DNA of 64,000 nucleotides from Paragorgia papillata (Eukaryota; Cnidaria; Anthozoa; Scleralcyonacea; Coralliidae): NCBI GenBank assembly GCA_035771165.1, contig JAWNZC010000352.1, positions 124,001 to 188,000 of the forward strand, read 5' to 3'. Shown piece by piece: positions 51,120 to 62,785 of this stretch (position 1 is its first letter; each line of letters starts with the position of its first letter). The notes under the pieces were generated by a model. It saw only the letters and a program-made list of their open reading frames with translations, ran no database searches and was not told where the DNA came from. The position numbers and the translations under genes were made by a program.

Positions 51120-51420
51120 ATGTCTATCAACAAAGTGAAGGTAAACTGCCGAGTTTATAAGTTTTGATAATAAAATACTGAATATTCCACTCATAACGTC
51201 AGTATTTCGCCATCAAAACTATTGCAGTTTACCACCTTTTCACTTTGCTCTATCTAAAACACTGCCTACGCGCACTCTAGTTTTTACTCTGATGAAGGGC
51301 TCCGCTCAAAACGTCAGTATTTCGCCATCAAAACTATATTCTTGGCAGTTGACCAACTTTTCACTTTGCTCTATCTAAAACACTTCCTACGCGCACTCTA
51401 CCTTTTATGCATTCTATAAG
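51120..51420 (+). repeat. Tandem repeat (about 115 bp) with hammerhead-ribozyme-like core
   Basis: The words AACGTCAGTATTTCGCCATC (about 51195 and 51311) and TTTTCACTTTGCTCTATCTA recur at a spacing of about 115 bp. The junction reads TACT-CTGATGA-AGGGCTCCGCTC-AAAAC-GTC-AGTA (51285-51319): a CUGAUGA box, short stem II, an A-rich box, a GUC cleavage triplet, and a 4-bp stem I (UACU with AGUA). The canonical GAAA reads AAAA here, so this copy is probably inactive; relatives at 11006 and 62300 keep GAAA. Confidence 0.5.
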
Positions 51421-52776
51421 ACTTCTTTTCCTGCTTTAAATGGGTTGTGAAAAACAAACACAACTGCGCAAACCGTTTTTTTCTTTAATATAACAAATAG
51501 AAAAAGTGCAGTGAAGTCCTAAGACTTTTATTGGTAACGAAATACTGACATCTCGAACGGAGTATTTCATAATAGTACAGCCGTAATTACAATGTATGTT
51601 TTCTATGCAAGATAAAAATTAGCAACAAAAATGATTAAATCCGGCTTCTAAAAGAAAACATAAGAATATTTTGTTACTAAATATCTTGGCAGTTTATCAC
51701 CTTTTTAACTTTGCTCTATCCAAAACACTCCCTATAGTACGCTCACGCAGCACTCAGCTATCCATGCATGCAGCTGTCATGACTCATGACGCAAACAAAC
51801 ACGCCTTTTTCCTGAGCGTGGGCTACTGATGACAATTATGAAAGCAAACTTTGACAGATCAAACATAAACTATGTACTTTACAATTTTTAAATATTCGCA
51901 CTACTGTATATAAATAGTTATTTAAAATTAATTTCTAATTCAAAAGAAATCTTACTATTAGTAATCGTTCGTATTTCTGTTAGTGAAGTTGTTGGTCAAC
52001 GCGGGTTTTACAAGTCACCGTTTTAAAGATGAGCTAACAAAGATCTTTTGTAAAAGCGGAACCCGCGGACAAACGTCAAAACTTAATTAGAAACGACAAG
52101 TTTTGTTGCCGGCAAATTTTAAAAAGGTTCGACGTGCACATTGCACAATGTCAGTGAGTTGTGTGCAGATCCCCGAAATTAGGCCGAAAGGCAAATTTGA
52201 TCTGCGAGACGAAACTGATAACACACTGCATGTATACTATAAGACCACAAAGAATTCATATTATATGGAAATCTGCCATCCATACTGAATGAGCAAATTA
52301 TCGTTTTGCAACAAAACAACATTTTTCTAAAATTATGGGCAAAACTCAAAATATTATTATAATTTGTACTGTAGTTATTAAATGTCGTGAATTTACATCC
52401 CAGCAAACTCAGGGGAAATATAGTATATAAGTAATAGATAAAGTACGAGCAGCTATCTGTATCCGATTTACAAGGCGATCTGCAAGCGAGCCGTAGTAAA
52501 TCAGATACAGATCGGCTGTGAATGCCAGTTTATCATATATACTTATCAAATGGACGTATCTAAATAGCCATGTTTTCAAACTATTTTTCAAGTTGGAGTG
52601 ATTTTAGCTAAGCAAATTGAGGGAAAAGTTTATGTAAATCAAGACGAATCTCTATGTAATTTACAGATATTGATTAAACATTCATTTCTTTTGAATTTTC
52701 TTCATGAATTTTTAATGAATTTGATAAGTATACGACTGCTATCTTTTAATATAGGAAACACAATTCAAGGACAAAA

Positions 52777-53262
52777 ATGAACATAATATTATCTTCAAGT
52801 TGGAAAAAGAAATATACGTTTCTTAAGTCTACTTGTCTAGATGACATGGATTATGACGTAATTGCTAAAGAAAGATTTGTTGTGAAATACTTAGGAGACC
52901 TTGATGTACCATGCACTGGAAACGCTGAATCTACTGGTCGGGAAATTTTGTCCAGATATTCAATGAAACGTCTGAAAAAATCGTCTACACATGAGTTTAT
53001 CATCGATTCAACAACGTCGACCATTACACTATGTGACGACAGTAGCAGCAATGAATTGGTGTTATTTACAATTCCTTTTGCGCAAGTGAAAGATGTTATA
53101 TGTCGACAGAGAGATAAAAAATACGGCAATTATTGTATCATTGTCACTCAGGATAAACCGTATGGCTCTCTAAATGCTCACGTACTTTCATGTGACAACT
53201 CAAATAAAACTTCCAGAATTTTTAACTCATTGATACGTTCGTGTAATATAACAAAATCATGA
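52777..53262 (+). CDS. PTB/PID-domain protein
   Basis: 161 residues, ATG at 52777 to TGA at 53262. A phosphotyrosine-binding (PTB/PID) fold runs from about residue 33 to 158: ERFVVKYLGDLDVP, GREILSRYSMKRLKK, EFIIDSTTSTITLCD, LVLFTIPFAQVKDVICR, YGNYCIIVTQDKP, LNAHVLSCDNS and a C-terminal helix (FNSLIRSC). PTB domains bind NPxY-like peptides in adaptor proteins at membranes and signalling complexes. There is little sequence outside the domain, so this is either a PTB-only protein or the last coding exon of a longer one; the AG just upstream (52755) and the lack of an upstream in-frame exon favour the first. No partner can be inferred. Confidence 0.8.
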   Translation: MNIILSSSWKKKYTFLKSTCLDDMDYDVIAKERFVVKYLGDLDVPCTGNAESTGREILSRYSMKRLKKSSTHEFIIDSTTSTITLCDDSSSNELVLFTIPFAQVKDVICRQRDKKYGNYCIIVTQDKPYGSLNAHVLSCDNSNKTSRIFNSLIRSCNITKS

Positions 53263-53505
53263 GAAGCTAATAGCATAAACTGTAAAACATAAGTTGTTAC
53301 AAGAGAAGTATTGTACTACTGTAGTATATATATATATATGATAGATGTAATAGATACAACTGATGAGCGGCCGAACTGTATGCATGGGATTTACAATGGC
53401 GAGCCGAAACTTAAACTACGATGAGTTTATATCATGAATACAAAAACAAATTATTTAGGAAAAAGCTCAATTTGAGCCAATGGACCCTAATTAGTATGTT
53501 GTATA

Positions 53506-53750
53506 TCTGATCATAGTTAATAGAAAATAGACATGGTTTGGAAACCCGGAAAACTTCAAAGCGGTTAACAATGAAGCTACGATTCATGTTGAAAACGTTG
53601 CTATTGGATGATTGCTTCATTATACAGAAAACACAATATGTTCAGTAACCGTGAAAGTGCAAATATTTCCATAAACCTGAACAAAAACATACAACAATGA
53701 CTTTTGTGAGCTTCCAAACCATGTCTATTTTCTATTAACTATGATCTGAT
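53506..53750. mobile_element. Inverted-repeat element
   Basis: CTGATCATAGTTAATAGAAA and ATAGACATGGTTTGGAA at the left are mirrored at about 53711-53749. No coding content; no clear target duplication. Confidence 0.65.
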
Positions 53751-55934
53751 ACAGCATTGATGTTTTATTAATCAATGCTGTAATCTGTATCCGATTTACA
53801 ACGCCTGTTTAAACATTCATTTCTTTTATATTTTCTTCATGAATTATTAATGATATTTTATTCTGTCAAATATGTGTGTGAAAATAAAGCATTGTAATTA
53901 TAGTAATAAAATTAAATTTTTAGTGTGATATGGTAAGTAACTGCTGTACATGTAGTATCTCTCACTGGTACAACGACGTTATCTAAATCGAGACATTTGT
54001 CATGTCAAGACGTTATTTGTAATTTGTTAATGAAATAAATAAATTAACTCGACACATGAAGTACTTTTGTCTTTTGAGTCCAAATTAAAATCCAGCAATT
54101 AGCTATTTGAAATGCTGAGAACATGCAATCTTAACTGGAAATTATCTTGCCGGCTCGAAAAAGCACAGTCAGAATCAGACGAGGCTTACTCAGATGACCA
54201 AGTTTGATATAATTTGTGATACGTCGTTTGTTCTTCATGGGAACATAATTAGGAAGGTAAAGTTTTGTTAGTACTTGCATGCAGTACAACCTATCGTTTG
54301 ATGTTTCTGACAATTAATTAAGAAATTAGTTGACAATGAACAAGATACGATGAACAGGATTTTAAAGATAAAAGTTCAAGACTTATAACTAAAGTTCAGT
54401 TCGATCAGTTCAGAGTTCAGAGTCTTCTTAGTTCTTCCTTTACGGCTTCTTCTTCTTATAGTTCTTTCTTTTCCTGCTCGACTCTTCGATTGTTTGTTTT
54501 TTTAACAACTCCTCTATACTCCAAAAAGGGAGTGTACAAAACCACGCCTGGTAGGTGTGTAGGAATTGACCAATCAGGAGCATCAGACAACAATACTTTG
54601 CAATCAATCTCAAGTACCAAGGCAAAACGTTTGAAAAGTTTTTCCTTATATTAAACTATAATATATGTCTAGACTACATTGATATGGTTAAAAAGTAAAT
54701 GTCATAAGGTATAAGACCGTTATAATATATTACAGTTTCATTGAGTATTTACGGAACAGTTCAACTTTGAATAATCATTAATAAGTTGTCGTTTGGGTTA
54801 TGCTTCTTCTTGGCCTAAAATCATGCTAAATTCAACTAGCTTCCATAGACAAATTTGTGCCTGCTCAAGATCATACTGACAGGACAGTATATAAAAAGGC
54901 TTTAAAGAAAAACTGTTGACAAGCTAGTAAATAAACGTATGACAGAAGCATGCAGACAGTCGCGACATTTTGATATATTGATAAAGCTACAGGAAGGCTA
55001 TAATTGATCTTACAAGTGTTACTTTTACGTACAATAGAATAGCCAGAAGAAGCTAGAAAGTCAGTAGCTATAACTTATATGTGTATGTTGTATAACATTA
55101 CGATGGTTGGAAACTAATTGCGATGCTATATACTATTGCATGAAAGACAACATGCGAGAAATATTAGTAAAGATGGGACGCCAACCAACCAACCGACCAA
55201 CCAACCAACCAGACTTTCAAGCCAGAAAACTTTTCATAGAGACTACATATGTTAATTTCCACAATTAACAGTTTAACATAAGCAAACATTTAATAACATA
55301 AAGAAATATTTCAAAATATACTATAGGAACGCTCGGCAGACCCAGCATGCATGTTTACACGTATGTTTATGTTCATAAACTTTTATAAAACACATAAAAA
55401 GTTTTCCGTTTACGCCATTTTATATATACTCTTTGATTACTAGAGATGTTTTTGGATAGGAAGTAAATTTGTGAGTATAACTATTGTATATTAATATTGA
55501 TATTGATATTGATATAAGATCACGCAGTGTGCAATTAATCACCTACTGTTTAGACACCCAATGATCTTGCTTCTTTTAATTAATCGATGAAGTGGCCGTT
55601 GAATACTCAGTTTGTGTTCCCCTTCGCGTTGGCGCGTTGCCAGAGTAACGTAAGTTTCTTAATTAAACGAAATAATAATTTAAGATTACAAATAATCCAT
55701 TTTGTTGCAATTTCATCCTCCATCGTGAGGCGAGTGTGCACCAAAACTTAATCGTTTTCCATTAACTCTTCTTTTTCCGATCTTTAGTATTTCTAGAAAC
55801 TGTCGAGTATATAGCCATGCAGCTAGATGACTGTATTCTCCTCTACAGACCGTTAACGTTAAGCATTAATTCTGGTAGTTCTACAATATAGAGGAACAAG
55901 AAGCTATATATAGCTGTACGTATATAGTAACTTA

Positions 55935-56010
55935 GGTTAGATATACTGCCGAAACAGAGAACGTAGGAATCTAACGTTTCGAGCGAAGGCCCTAATTCGT
56001 CAGAGAGGCC
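55935..56010 (+). repeat. Half-copy of the hammerhead-like palindrome family
   Basis: GGTTAGATATACTGCCGAAA, CAGAGAACGTAGGAATCTAA and CGTTTCGAGCGAAGGCCC match the left arm at 11019-11080; the right arm is missing. Confidence 0.8.
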
Positions 56011-56518
56011 TTCCTCTTATTCATGCAGTATAGATATTTTATAAATAAACACGAAAACTAAAAACATGCTTCTATTTTATGCTGCTGCGTATGTTCAGTA
56101 GTATTGATTTCGTGGTTTTCACCTGCAATTAATTCAACACTATTTTAATTGTTTGGTTTTATTGCTTTAATTCTTTACAGTGCTATAGACTGGCCTTCTT
56201 TAACTTGAAGGGAGGTGCAACATATGACAGCTTTTTAATTTACTCTCATTGTTTGAAATCACTGTTTGATCGGGGTTGTTTTACAGTGAAAAGAACTGAA
56301 TTAATTATGGTGAGCACACGGAGCTGTTAAAAAATAAACAATGCATGGCTATATATATAAGCACTAGTCTTTAGAAAAGTATCTATATTATCTTTGATTG
56401 AGAAGAGGTCAAGGCCAACGAAGCAGCTCAGTCTAGCCAGAAGTATTGGGAACAGCAGAGGACCTTTCAGTCACAACATTTGAACAAGTTTTATATAGAA
56501 GAACAAAGATTTGCAGAA

Positions 56519-57690
56519 ATGAAAAGATTGTTTATTTTGTCTTTAACAACTAGTCTTCTGCTCAATTTTCATTTGGTTCAATCTGCGTACTCTATCTTTC
56601 CGCGAGGTAAATATTATAGTTTGATCGTTATATACCATGTATATGTTATATATCATGTACCTATAGGCTGCATTAAAAAATATGCATCCATGGAAATATT
56701 AATTTCATATCTTAACACGCAGGTGTTAAAAACCAGTGTGATAAAATCTATTTGTTTTTTACGAGAACGCAGAAAACTATACAGTCCGTTACCGAACAAG
56801 TAAATAATTTAAACAATATACAGTTTCGTTCAACACCGTTAACGATTTATTCGTTATAATACTTCCTGCTGTGTTGTTTCAAAGTTATTCGAACATGAAT
56901 GCAAAAGCATTTGCCCAGTTTTTCCTATACCAAGGCAGAGTAATCATGGTAGAATATAAATGATTATAAATTTGAATCATCAGGTTTCTTGAGCATGTAC
57001 GTTCATCATACCTATGTCAGCAGCTTTGTATCTAGAAAGTTTTCACCTATGGAACTCTACGATCTGATTGGCCCGTTTAAAAAATAATTAATTCAGCTAG
57101 TGATGTTTGCGTGGTTTTCGACATCAGAGTTTCTGTTATCTGTGTCCTGCAGAAATCAAATTACTCAGGTTAATGTTGGGGTTAGCTATATATAAATTTT
57201 GAGAAAATGTTTGTAACTCAACTAATTTATTTTTTCTTACAGAGTACTTCGGAGGTTGTTCTAAAACGGAATTGAAGATATTCGAGAAATATGGAATTAA
57301 TATCTACAAATCTCACTTGCACTGCGCGAAATCAAATTCTGTTCAAAAAAGAGGTGTTTATCTATCCTTGATATACAAAAGATTTGAGTTCTTCCACGGA
57401 GCAAAACCGTACTATGCCATATCATACCACACCACACTATATCATATCATATCATATCATATCATATCTTACCACACCCTACCTTACCACTTGACAATGT
57501 ATTGTACGTAGTTGATGTGGTTATCAATCCATGCTTTGCAATATTTTTATCGCATTTTTTGTAATTTGTTTACACAGGCTGTTCGTTTGTCTACAACGCC
57601 CACTCTGCTTGCTGTAGTCCTCATTGCAATTGGATTATGGAGTTTTATTGTATGCATCCGAAGCAGATGATTTGTTATCGTCGTAAATAG
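56519..57690 (+). CDS. Small secreted cysteine-rich protein, three exons
   Basis: Exons: 56519-56606, 57243-57353, 57578-57690; 103 residues in phase. Signal peptide about 1-22 (MKRLFILSLTTSLLLNF...). Exon 2 adds EYFGGCSKTELKIFEKYG with two cysteines and ends at a dibasic KR. Exon 3 encodes the end with six cysteines: pattern C-x9-CC-x3-C-x7-C-x7-C, basic tail YRRK. Eight cysteines in total allow four disulfides. Cutting at KR would release a 37-residue six-Cys peptide, a layout of venom peptides or hormones, but the family is not recognised. The exon 2 donor is the weak GTGTTT, so that junction is the least sure; reading through it runs into a CATAT repeat. Exon 1 and 2 borders are good. Confidence 0.6.
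57420..57475. repeat. ATATC pentanucleotide microsatellite
   Basis: Consecutive ATATC units with ACC variants in intron 2 of the Cys-rich gene. Confidence 0.85.
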
Positions 57691-57837
57691 TAGCAATTTC
57701 TCATTCTTTTAAGATAAGGAAGAAATACATTGAACAGCTAAGAATTCGTGTTAATTTAAAACATCAAATATAAATTTTCAAGCAGCAACTTGTACTGTAC
57801 TGTGTACTACACGAAATAAAAACAAAATTGATTTGCC

Positions 57838-57905
57838 TTTTTCATTCGTTCGTTCGTTCGTTCGTTCGTTCGTTCGTTCGTTCGTTCATACGTTCATACG
57901 TTCAG
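57838..57905. repeat. TTCG/TTCA microsatellite
   Basis: Twelve or so TTCG units then CATACGTTCA variants, between the Cys-rich gene and the collagen gene. Same motif as the TRP intron 3 tract. Confidence 0.95.
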
Positions 57906-58139
57906 TTTTTCTACGTAAGTTGCAATTTATAATACTAATTTTGGAGAGATATTTAGCTACTTTTTTAACTTTTTTAAAAAACATTTACAAATTCAAGAAA
58001 GTGAAACTATTCACTATAATGTACTGAAAACAAGACTAAAAAATGTCGATCTTTGCGTCCATTATATTAAGACTGAAATTATTAAAACTAGCATTTATTC
58101 TAACGTAATGCAACCGAGTATTAAAGTAACCAAGTTCGA

Positions 58140-59458
58140 TCAACAAGAACCAAGAAGACATTCACTTGGCTTCACAGGCTGTGGAGGAGCTGGTCTTTCG
58201 AATTTACAAGGACATTCAGAAAGAGTGATATAATACATCCATCTTTCGTAAACCATAAAACCACTTTGTCCCTCCCGGTGCCACGCTCGCCAACCATTTT
58301 TTAAGCCAGGAACTAAACACAAGAAAATATTATCAATCTGACCTTTTTCTGTTTGTAATGTATACGTATTGTATTAATCTGTTATTATTTTTGTAGTATT
58401 TTAATAATTTTATTACTTAGTGAGTTTGATTAAAGCGTCTATTAACTAATTATTGTTAGTCTTCTGCTATGTACAATTTTAGTGATTGGGTAGATTTCTA
58501 ACTCCAAATGCATTTAAAGAGGAAATGAAATGAAAATTAAGTTTGTTTCATCTTCAAGATCTCCTGAAAGTAATAAAGAATGACTTTTACAGTTTTTCCA
58601 TATTTCACTTCGTTCACAAGTTAATTAGAATTGTTTGATATGTAAATAAAGTAATTAGCTATGACGTAAAGTTCTGTACAGATAATTGTGTTATTGGAAA
58701 ATCATGTATATCTTTGGAATTATTAAACAATATTTAAAACTTTGCAACTACATGGACCTCAACACACTAAACATCACAAGACCAAATTTTGTTCGATAAT
58801 CTTGAAGATACATATAACTCACATGTATCTGTACATAAGTTTTTATAACTTTACGTCATAGTTCATCTCATTTACATATCAAACAAATCTAAATAACCTG
58901 AGAACGAAGTGAAATATGGAAAACTGTTAAAGTAATTCTTTATTATTTTTTGGAGATCTTGGAGATAGAGCAAACTTAATTTTCATTTCATTTCCTCTTT
59001 AACTTACCATAACAGAATCGTCTAAAACTAAAGCAAACATGATCAAGAGTTTTTCCTGGCTTAAATGGAAGGTACAAAATAGTGTCGTTTGAAGGACCTG
59101 GCAGACCAGGTTGACCAGGAGCTCCACGATCACCCATAATCCCTTTCTTGCCTTCTGTCCCTCGTTTTCCAATTTCTCCATTTTCCCCCTGGATACCTTG
59201 GAGACCAGGGGATCCTAGGGCCCCTGGGGGACACTTTGATGGACATTGTGAAGGCAATCCTAGGTATGAAAGCACTCCTGGTTTTCCTGATGCTCCAATA
59301 TCACCGCTTGGTCCTCTTGCTCCAGGATTTCCTTGGGGCCCTCGTCGACCGGCAGGACAGGGTGGACATATGACTGGGTCCACAGGCACAGACTGAGTGG
59401 TCTGTGAGTGGACCATGGTTGACATGGTGATAATGAAGGAGAGCACAACAAGTTTCAT
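58140..59458 (-). CDS. Short secreted collagen-like protein, two exons
   Basis: Exons in transcript order: 59458-59008 and 58312-58140, joined at phase 1; 207 residues. Signal peptide about 1-18 (MKLVVLSFIITMSTMVHS). Then a CPPC motif (31-34), nine Gly-X-Y triplets (37-63), a Cys-containing break (SQCPSKCPP), fifteen more Gly-X-Y triplets (about 79-123) and a non-collagenous C-terminal domain of about 80 residues with at least six cysteines (including CPC and a final GSC). It should form a short trimeric, disulfide-linked extracellular protein. It is not a typical nematocyst minicollagen: the collagen part is broken in two and I do not see the usual repeated CxxxC domain at both ends. The intron is mostly a 481-bp foldback MITE. 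Confidence 0.82.
58518..58998. mobile_element. Foldback MITE with TTAA target duplication, second copy
   Basis: TTAA at 58514-58517 and 58999-59002; ends AGAGGAAATGAAATGAAAAT and its mirror. Length and inner words (ATTAAGTTTG, TATCAAACAA, GACGTAAAG) match the element at 3769-4248. The right TTAA is part of the splice donor sequence GTAAGTTAA of the collagen gene. Confidence 0.85.
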
Positions 59459-60832
59459 TATGGTTACCTAAGAGAGAAATGGTAAAGGACATAGATATGG
59501 TAAATCATATAATAATATAATTGTCATAAAATTAATCTTTGAATAAACTGTATATCGTATATAGTGTAACTATTTTAATATCTGTATCTTAACAGAAATA
59601 TACATAAAAAAATTTCCTCAATTTCGTTTGGCTAAAAGCAGTGCAGAAAAACGGAAATACCGTGCAAATTTTTTAAACAAACGTGCAGCGGATTATTATT
59701 ATGACGGATTGTATTTTCTAATCTCGTACACAGGCTCTTCTCGCAGAAAGTAAACAAAGATGGCGGTCAAGATATGGAGAAGTGGCCTGGACGAAAATTC
59801 GTTCAAATTTGAAGCTAATTTTTCTTTAATATAGTCAGGTACAGTGCCTGCAAGAAGACTAGAAGATTCTTAATGCTTTAAGTAACTTTTTCAAGCATTC
59901 AGTATTCTAAACAATTTGGGGGTAGAAGCCAAGCAGAGATTCTAGGGGGGTCCGGGGGCATGATCCCCGGAAAATTTTTGAATTTTGGATCTCTGAAACG
60001 GCATTTCCTGCATTTTGAGGACGCTTTTCTCGTATTTTCGGTTGCGGAAATTTTTATTTTGGTCTCGCATTATTTAAAATTTATCATAATTATATTCAGC
60101 CTAGCTGCCGCCCGGGCCCACTGCTAGAAGCCTCTGAGTCTCGCCAGATTTGCGGAGAATTGTATTGCGTACGACAACAGACGATTAATTATCTGTTTAT
60201 CTAATGTCTAACCTAGTATTAGAGGTCTCACAAAAAGGGCAGGGGTTGCGCGCCTGAAATGCCATACGAGTGAACGAAGGGCACTGAAATGTGGGAAGTA
60301 CAGTTGACTTGAATATGTTTTCATATATATTATATTATTAATTAGTATCAATTTAGAAAACATGAACTTTTTCAGAAACCTTAAATAGCACTCGTGGATA
60401 TTTTTTTCTGCAAAATTTCAATAAAAACCATGCTATTTTTGGAAGGTTATTATACTTTGATACTATGAGGATAATTTATGATTTTACGGACTGAAGCGTG
60501 AAACTCTAAGTAGCAGAACGGTTTTTGTTGAAAGTTTTCATAACGATTCATGTGCAATTTAGTTTTTGTTACTCATAATTGAGTCAATATGGAAAAAATA
60601 CTGGACAATAGGGACAATTTACTATAAATTACCAGATTAAACACTTAAATTGTTTCAATTTTCTTCCCTTCTGAAATTCGTTCTAAAACAATTATCTCAT
60701 GTCGTCTCGGTGATTATATGCGTATATAGATATAATTGTTTCACCGCTCGGTAAATATATTCACGAGACCTTGGTGATTATTAAATTGTCAAATGTTCCT
60801 TTATCACAACTGAAGAGTTGAGCTAAACACGC

Positions 60833-61216
60833 AAAAACGCACACTCTGTGTCAGACCTGATGCAGAATGATGTCAGATCTGTTCAGAAAAATGTAGCGAC
60901 CCCTGATACAGCCTGTTGCAGTATCAGCTATGATACACCTATGATATCATATCTATCATACCTGCAGCTACCACAGACTGTTCAGAACAGATTCTGTCAA
61001 ACTGTATCAGCCTGACACGGTCAGTGCTGTATATAACAGACTGAACAGGTATACGTTGTCTACGGAGCTGTCGCAGTCTGTTAGAAATTCTAACTAAATG
61101 TTTATACATCAGCGCAGGTACATTCTGTAGCTGTCAGGCTGTATCAAGGGTCGCTACATTTCTCTGAACAGATCTGATATCAGAGCTGATCAGACTGTGC
61201 GTTTTTACGTGTGTAG
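60833..61216. mobile_element. Long inverted-repeat element
   Basis: Ends CTAAACACGCAAAAACGCAC and GTGCGTTTTTACGTGTGTAG; arms continue as TGTCAGATCTGTTCAGA, ATGTAGCGACCC and their mirrors to the centre near 61020. CTGTATCAG/CTGATACAG-type words recur inside. No target duplication detected. Confidence 0.7.
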
Positions 61217-61665
61217 ACCAAAGATGAATTATAAAACAAAATCAGTGCAATTTCTTTGGTGAATATACATCTATAGTTTCATCTGACATTTTCCTATTAC
61301 TGCTGCAGTTAATATAAAATACAAGACGCCTACTGGAGAGAACAAAGTCAACTGATATAATAAAACATATATAAAAGGCGCTATATATGAACCTAAAGAT
61401 TTAAATATGGAAACAGAGTTTTGTTCTTGTGTATAGTAATCGTTACAAATTAATAATAGCATTGTAAAACGCTTTCTTCGATAAAAGGCATTGAAGTCGA
61501 CGACGATTATCCAAATGAGAAACATTAGATCATGTTTAGTATTGTGACCGTAAACTAGCGGTACCCATGCACATCTATCCCTCACTCAAATCCAATCGAA
61601 GTAAACCTGCGTCAAAGTGATCGCAGTAGACATAAATAAAATCCGCGGCTATGATTATCATTAAG

Positions 61666-61765
61666 GACCCGTTTACACTAGAGCAAAAGTATCCAGATTC
61701 ACATTGTTTTCATCCTCATGGGAATAAAATACAATGTGATACTTTTGCTCTAGTGTAACGGGGTC
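61666..61765. mobile_element. 100-bp MITE
   Basis: Ends GACCCGTTTACACTAGAGCA and its near mirror (GCTCTAGTGTAACGGGGTC); arms extend through AAAGTATC/GATACTTT. TAAG flanks it on both sides (61662-61665, 61766-61769). Confidence 0.7.
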
Positions 61766-62299
61766 TAAGGCAAACCCGCGACTTTATCGGTAAATTCCTT
61801 TACGCCGTGAAATAATTTACAGAACAAGAGGTCATTGTATGTATGTCAGTGGTCATCAACAGCATAATTCAAGCTTAAAATCTGCCTATGCTTTTGCGCT
61901 TTTTCTTGCTGTAATACTATGAATATCAATGATTACTTCTCTTAATACAAAACAAGATAATAAAACCCTCACCTGATTATTGCCAGTAACTTGTCCGTAG
62001 GTAGACCAAAGAAACAACGACGATACGTTTGTCTGCGCGCAGTTCGATCGAAGGAAAGCGCGCGGGGTGCCTGCATGCATATGTTATGCGAGAAGTTAGT
62101 TTGTTATTAGGTAATAAAGAATAATGCACTGTCTTCGCAAAAGATGTTTATACTAGCGCAATGAAAGAATGTATATCAACACTCAACAGTCATTAGAACG
62201 CTAACGGGTTTGATGGAAATACAAAGTTTACATTTAAGCAATCTTAAATATTTATCTGCGATTAAATCAGCTTTGCATGGGTCAGTCATATTAAATAGT

Positions 62300-62785
62300 C
62301 ATTCGAAATATAGTAAGGTTTGAGTACTGCCGAAAATATTGAAGGTAGTTTCTAACGTTTCGAGCGAAGGCCCTTCGTCAGAGAGAAAGGTTTCGAGCGA
62401 AGGCCCTTCGTCAGAGAGAAAGGTTTCGAGCGAAGGCCCTTCGTCAGAGAGAAAGGTTTCGAGCGAAGGCCCTTCGTCAGAGGGAAAGGTTTCGAGCGAA
62501 GGCCTTCGTCAGAGGGAAAGGTTTGGAGCGAAGGCCCTTCGTCAGAGAGAAAGGTTTCGAGCGAAGGCCCTTCGTCAGAGGGAAAGGTTTGGAGCGAAAG
62601 CCCTTCGTCAGAGAGACAGGTTTCGAGCGAAGGCCCTTCGTCAGAGGGAAAGGTTTCGGGCGAAGGCCCTTCGTCAGAGGGAAACGTGTTTCTCTCTGAC
62701 GAAGGGCCTTCGTTCGAAACGTTAGAAACTACATTCAATATTTTTATATTTTCGGCAGTACTCAAACCTTTAACCTTACTATATA
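62300..62785. repeat. Palindrome with a 33-bp tandem array of hammerhead-like cores
   Basis: Outer arms (AGTAAGGTTTGAGTACTGCC at the left; GGCAGTACTCAAACC at the right) are inverted. Between them, from about 62360 to 62690, lie ten 33-bp units (GTTTCGAGCGAAGGCCC plus TTCGTCAGAGAGAAAG), one of 32 bp. On the minus strand each unit reads CTGACGAAGGGCC..GCTCGAAAC. Only the outer unit continues into CGTTAGA; inner units continue into CTTTC and lack the cleavage triplet. The open frames on both strands here are repeat artefacts. Confidence 0.85.

Larger units (their letters stand above)
47821..52776. other. Intergenic region between ETS and PTB genes
   Basis: Divergent genes flank about 5 kb with no convincing exon. 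It holds a tRNA-derived SINE (49251-49590), a 5S-derived SINE (50389-50738), a hammerhead-like tandem repeat (51120-51420) with a further related piece at 51520-51740, and a foldback (about 52448-52522, CTGTATCCGATTTAC with its mirror). An acceptor-like TTTTAATATAG at 52745-52755 suggests that the PTB gene has an upstream untranslated exon. Confidence 0.6.
53263..56518. other. Intergenic region
   Basis: It contains an inverted-repeat element (53506-53750), a CCAA microsatellite (about 55183-55210), TTGATA repeats (about 55493-55515) and half of the hammerhead-like palindrome (55935-56010). A TATA-like TATATATATAAGC at 56350-56362 may serve the downstream secreted-protein gene. No other exon is convincing. 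Confidence 0.55.

Noticed and set aside
57578..57690. Insulin-like A chain in the Cys-rich exon (CC-x3-C-x7-C)
   Set aside because: The last spacing is 7 rather than 8, a proline lies right after the CC-S, and the upstream part lacks the B-chain C-x11-C spacing.
62339..62765. Repetitive 11-residue proteins (VSSEGPSSERK-type) on both strands
   Set aside because: 33 is a multiple of three, so the tandem array is open by construction; no signal peptide or splice context, and one unit is 32 bp and shifts the frame.
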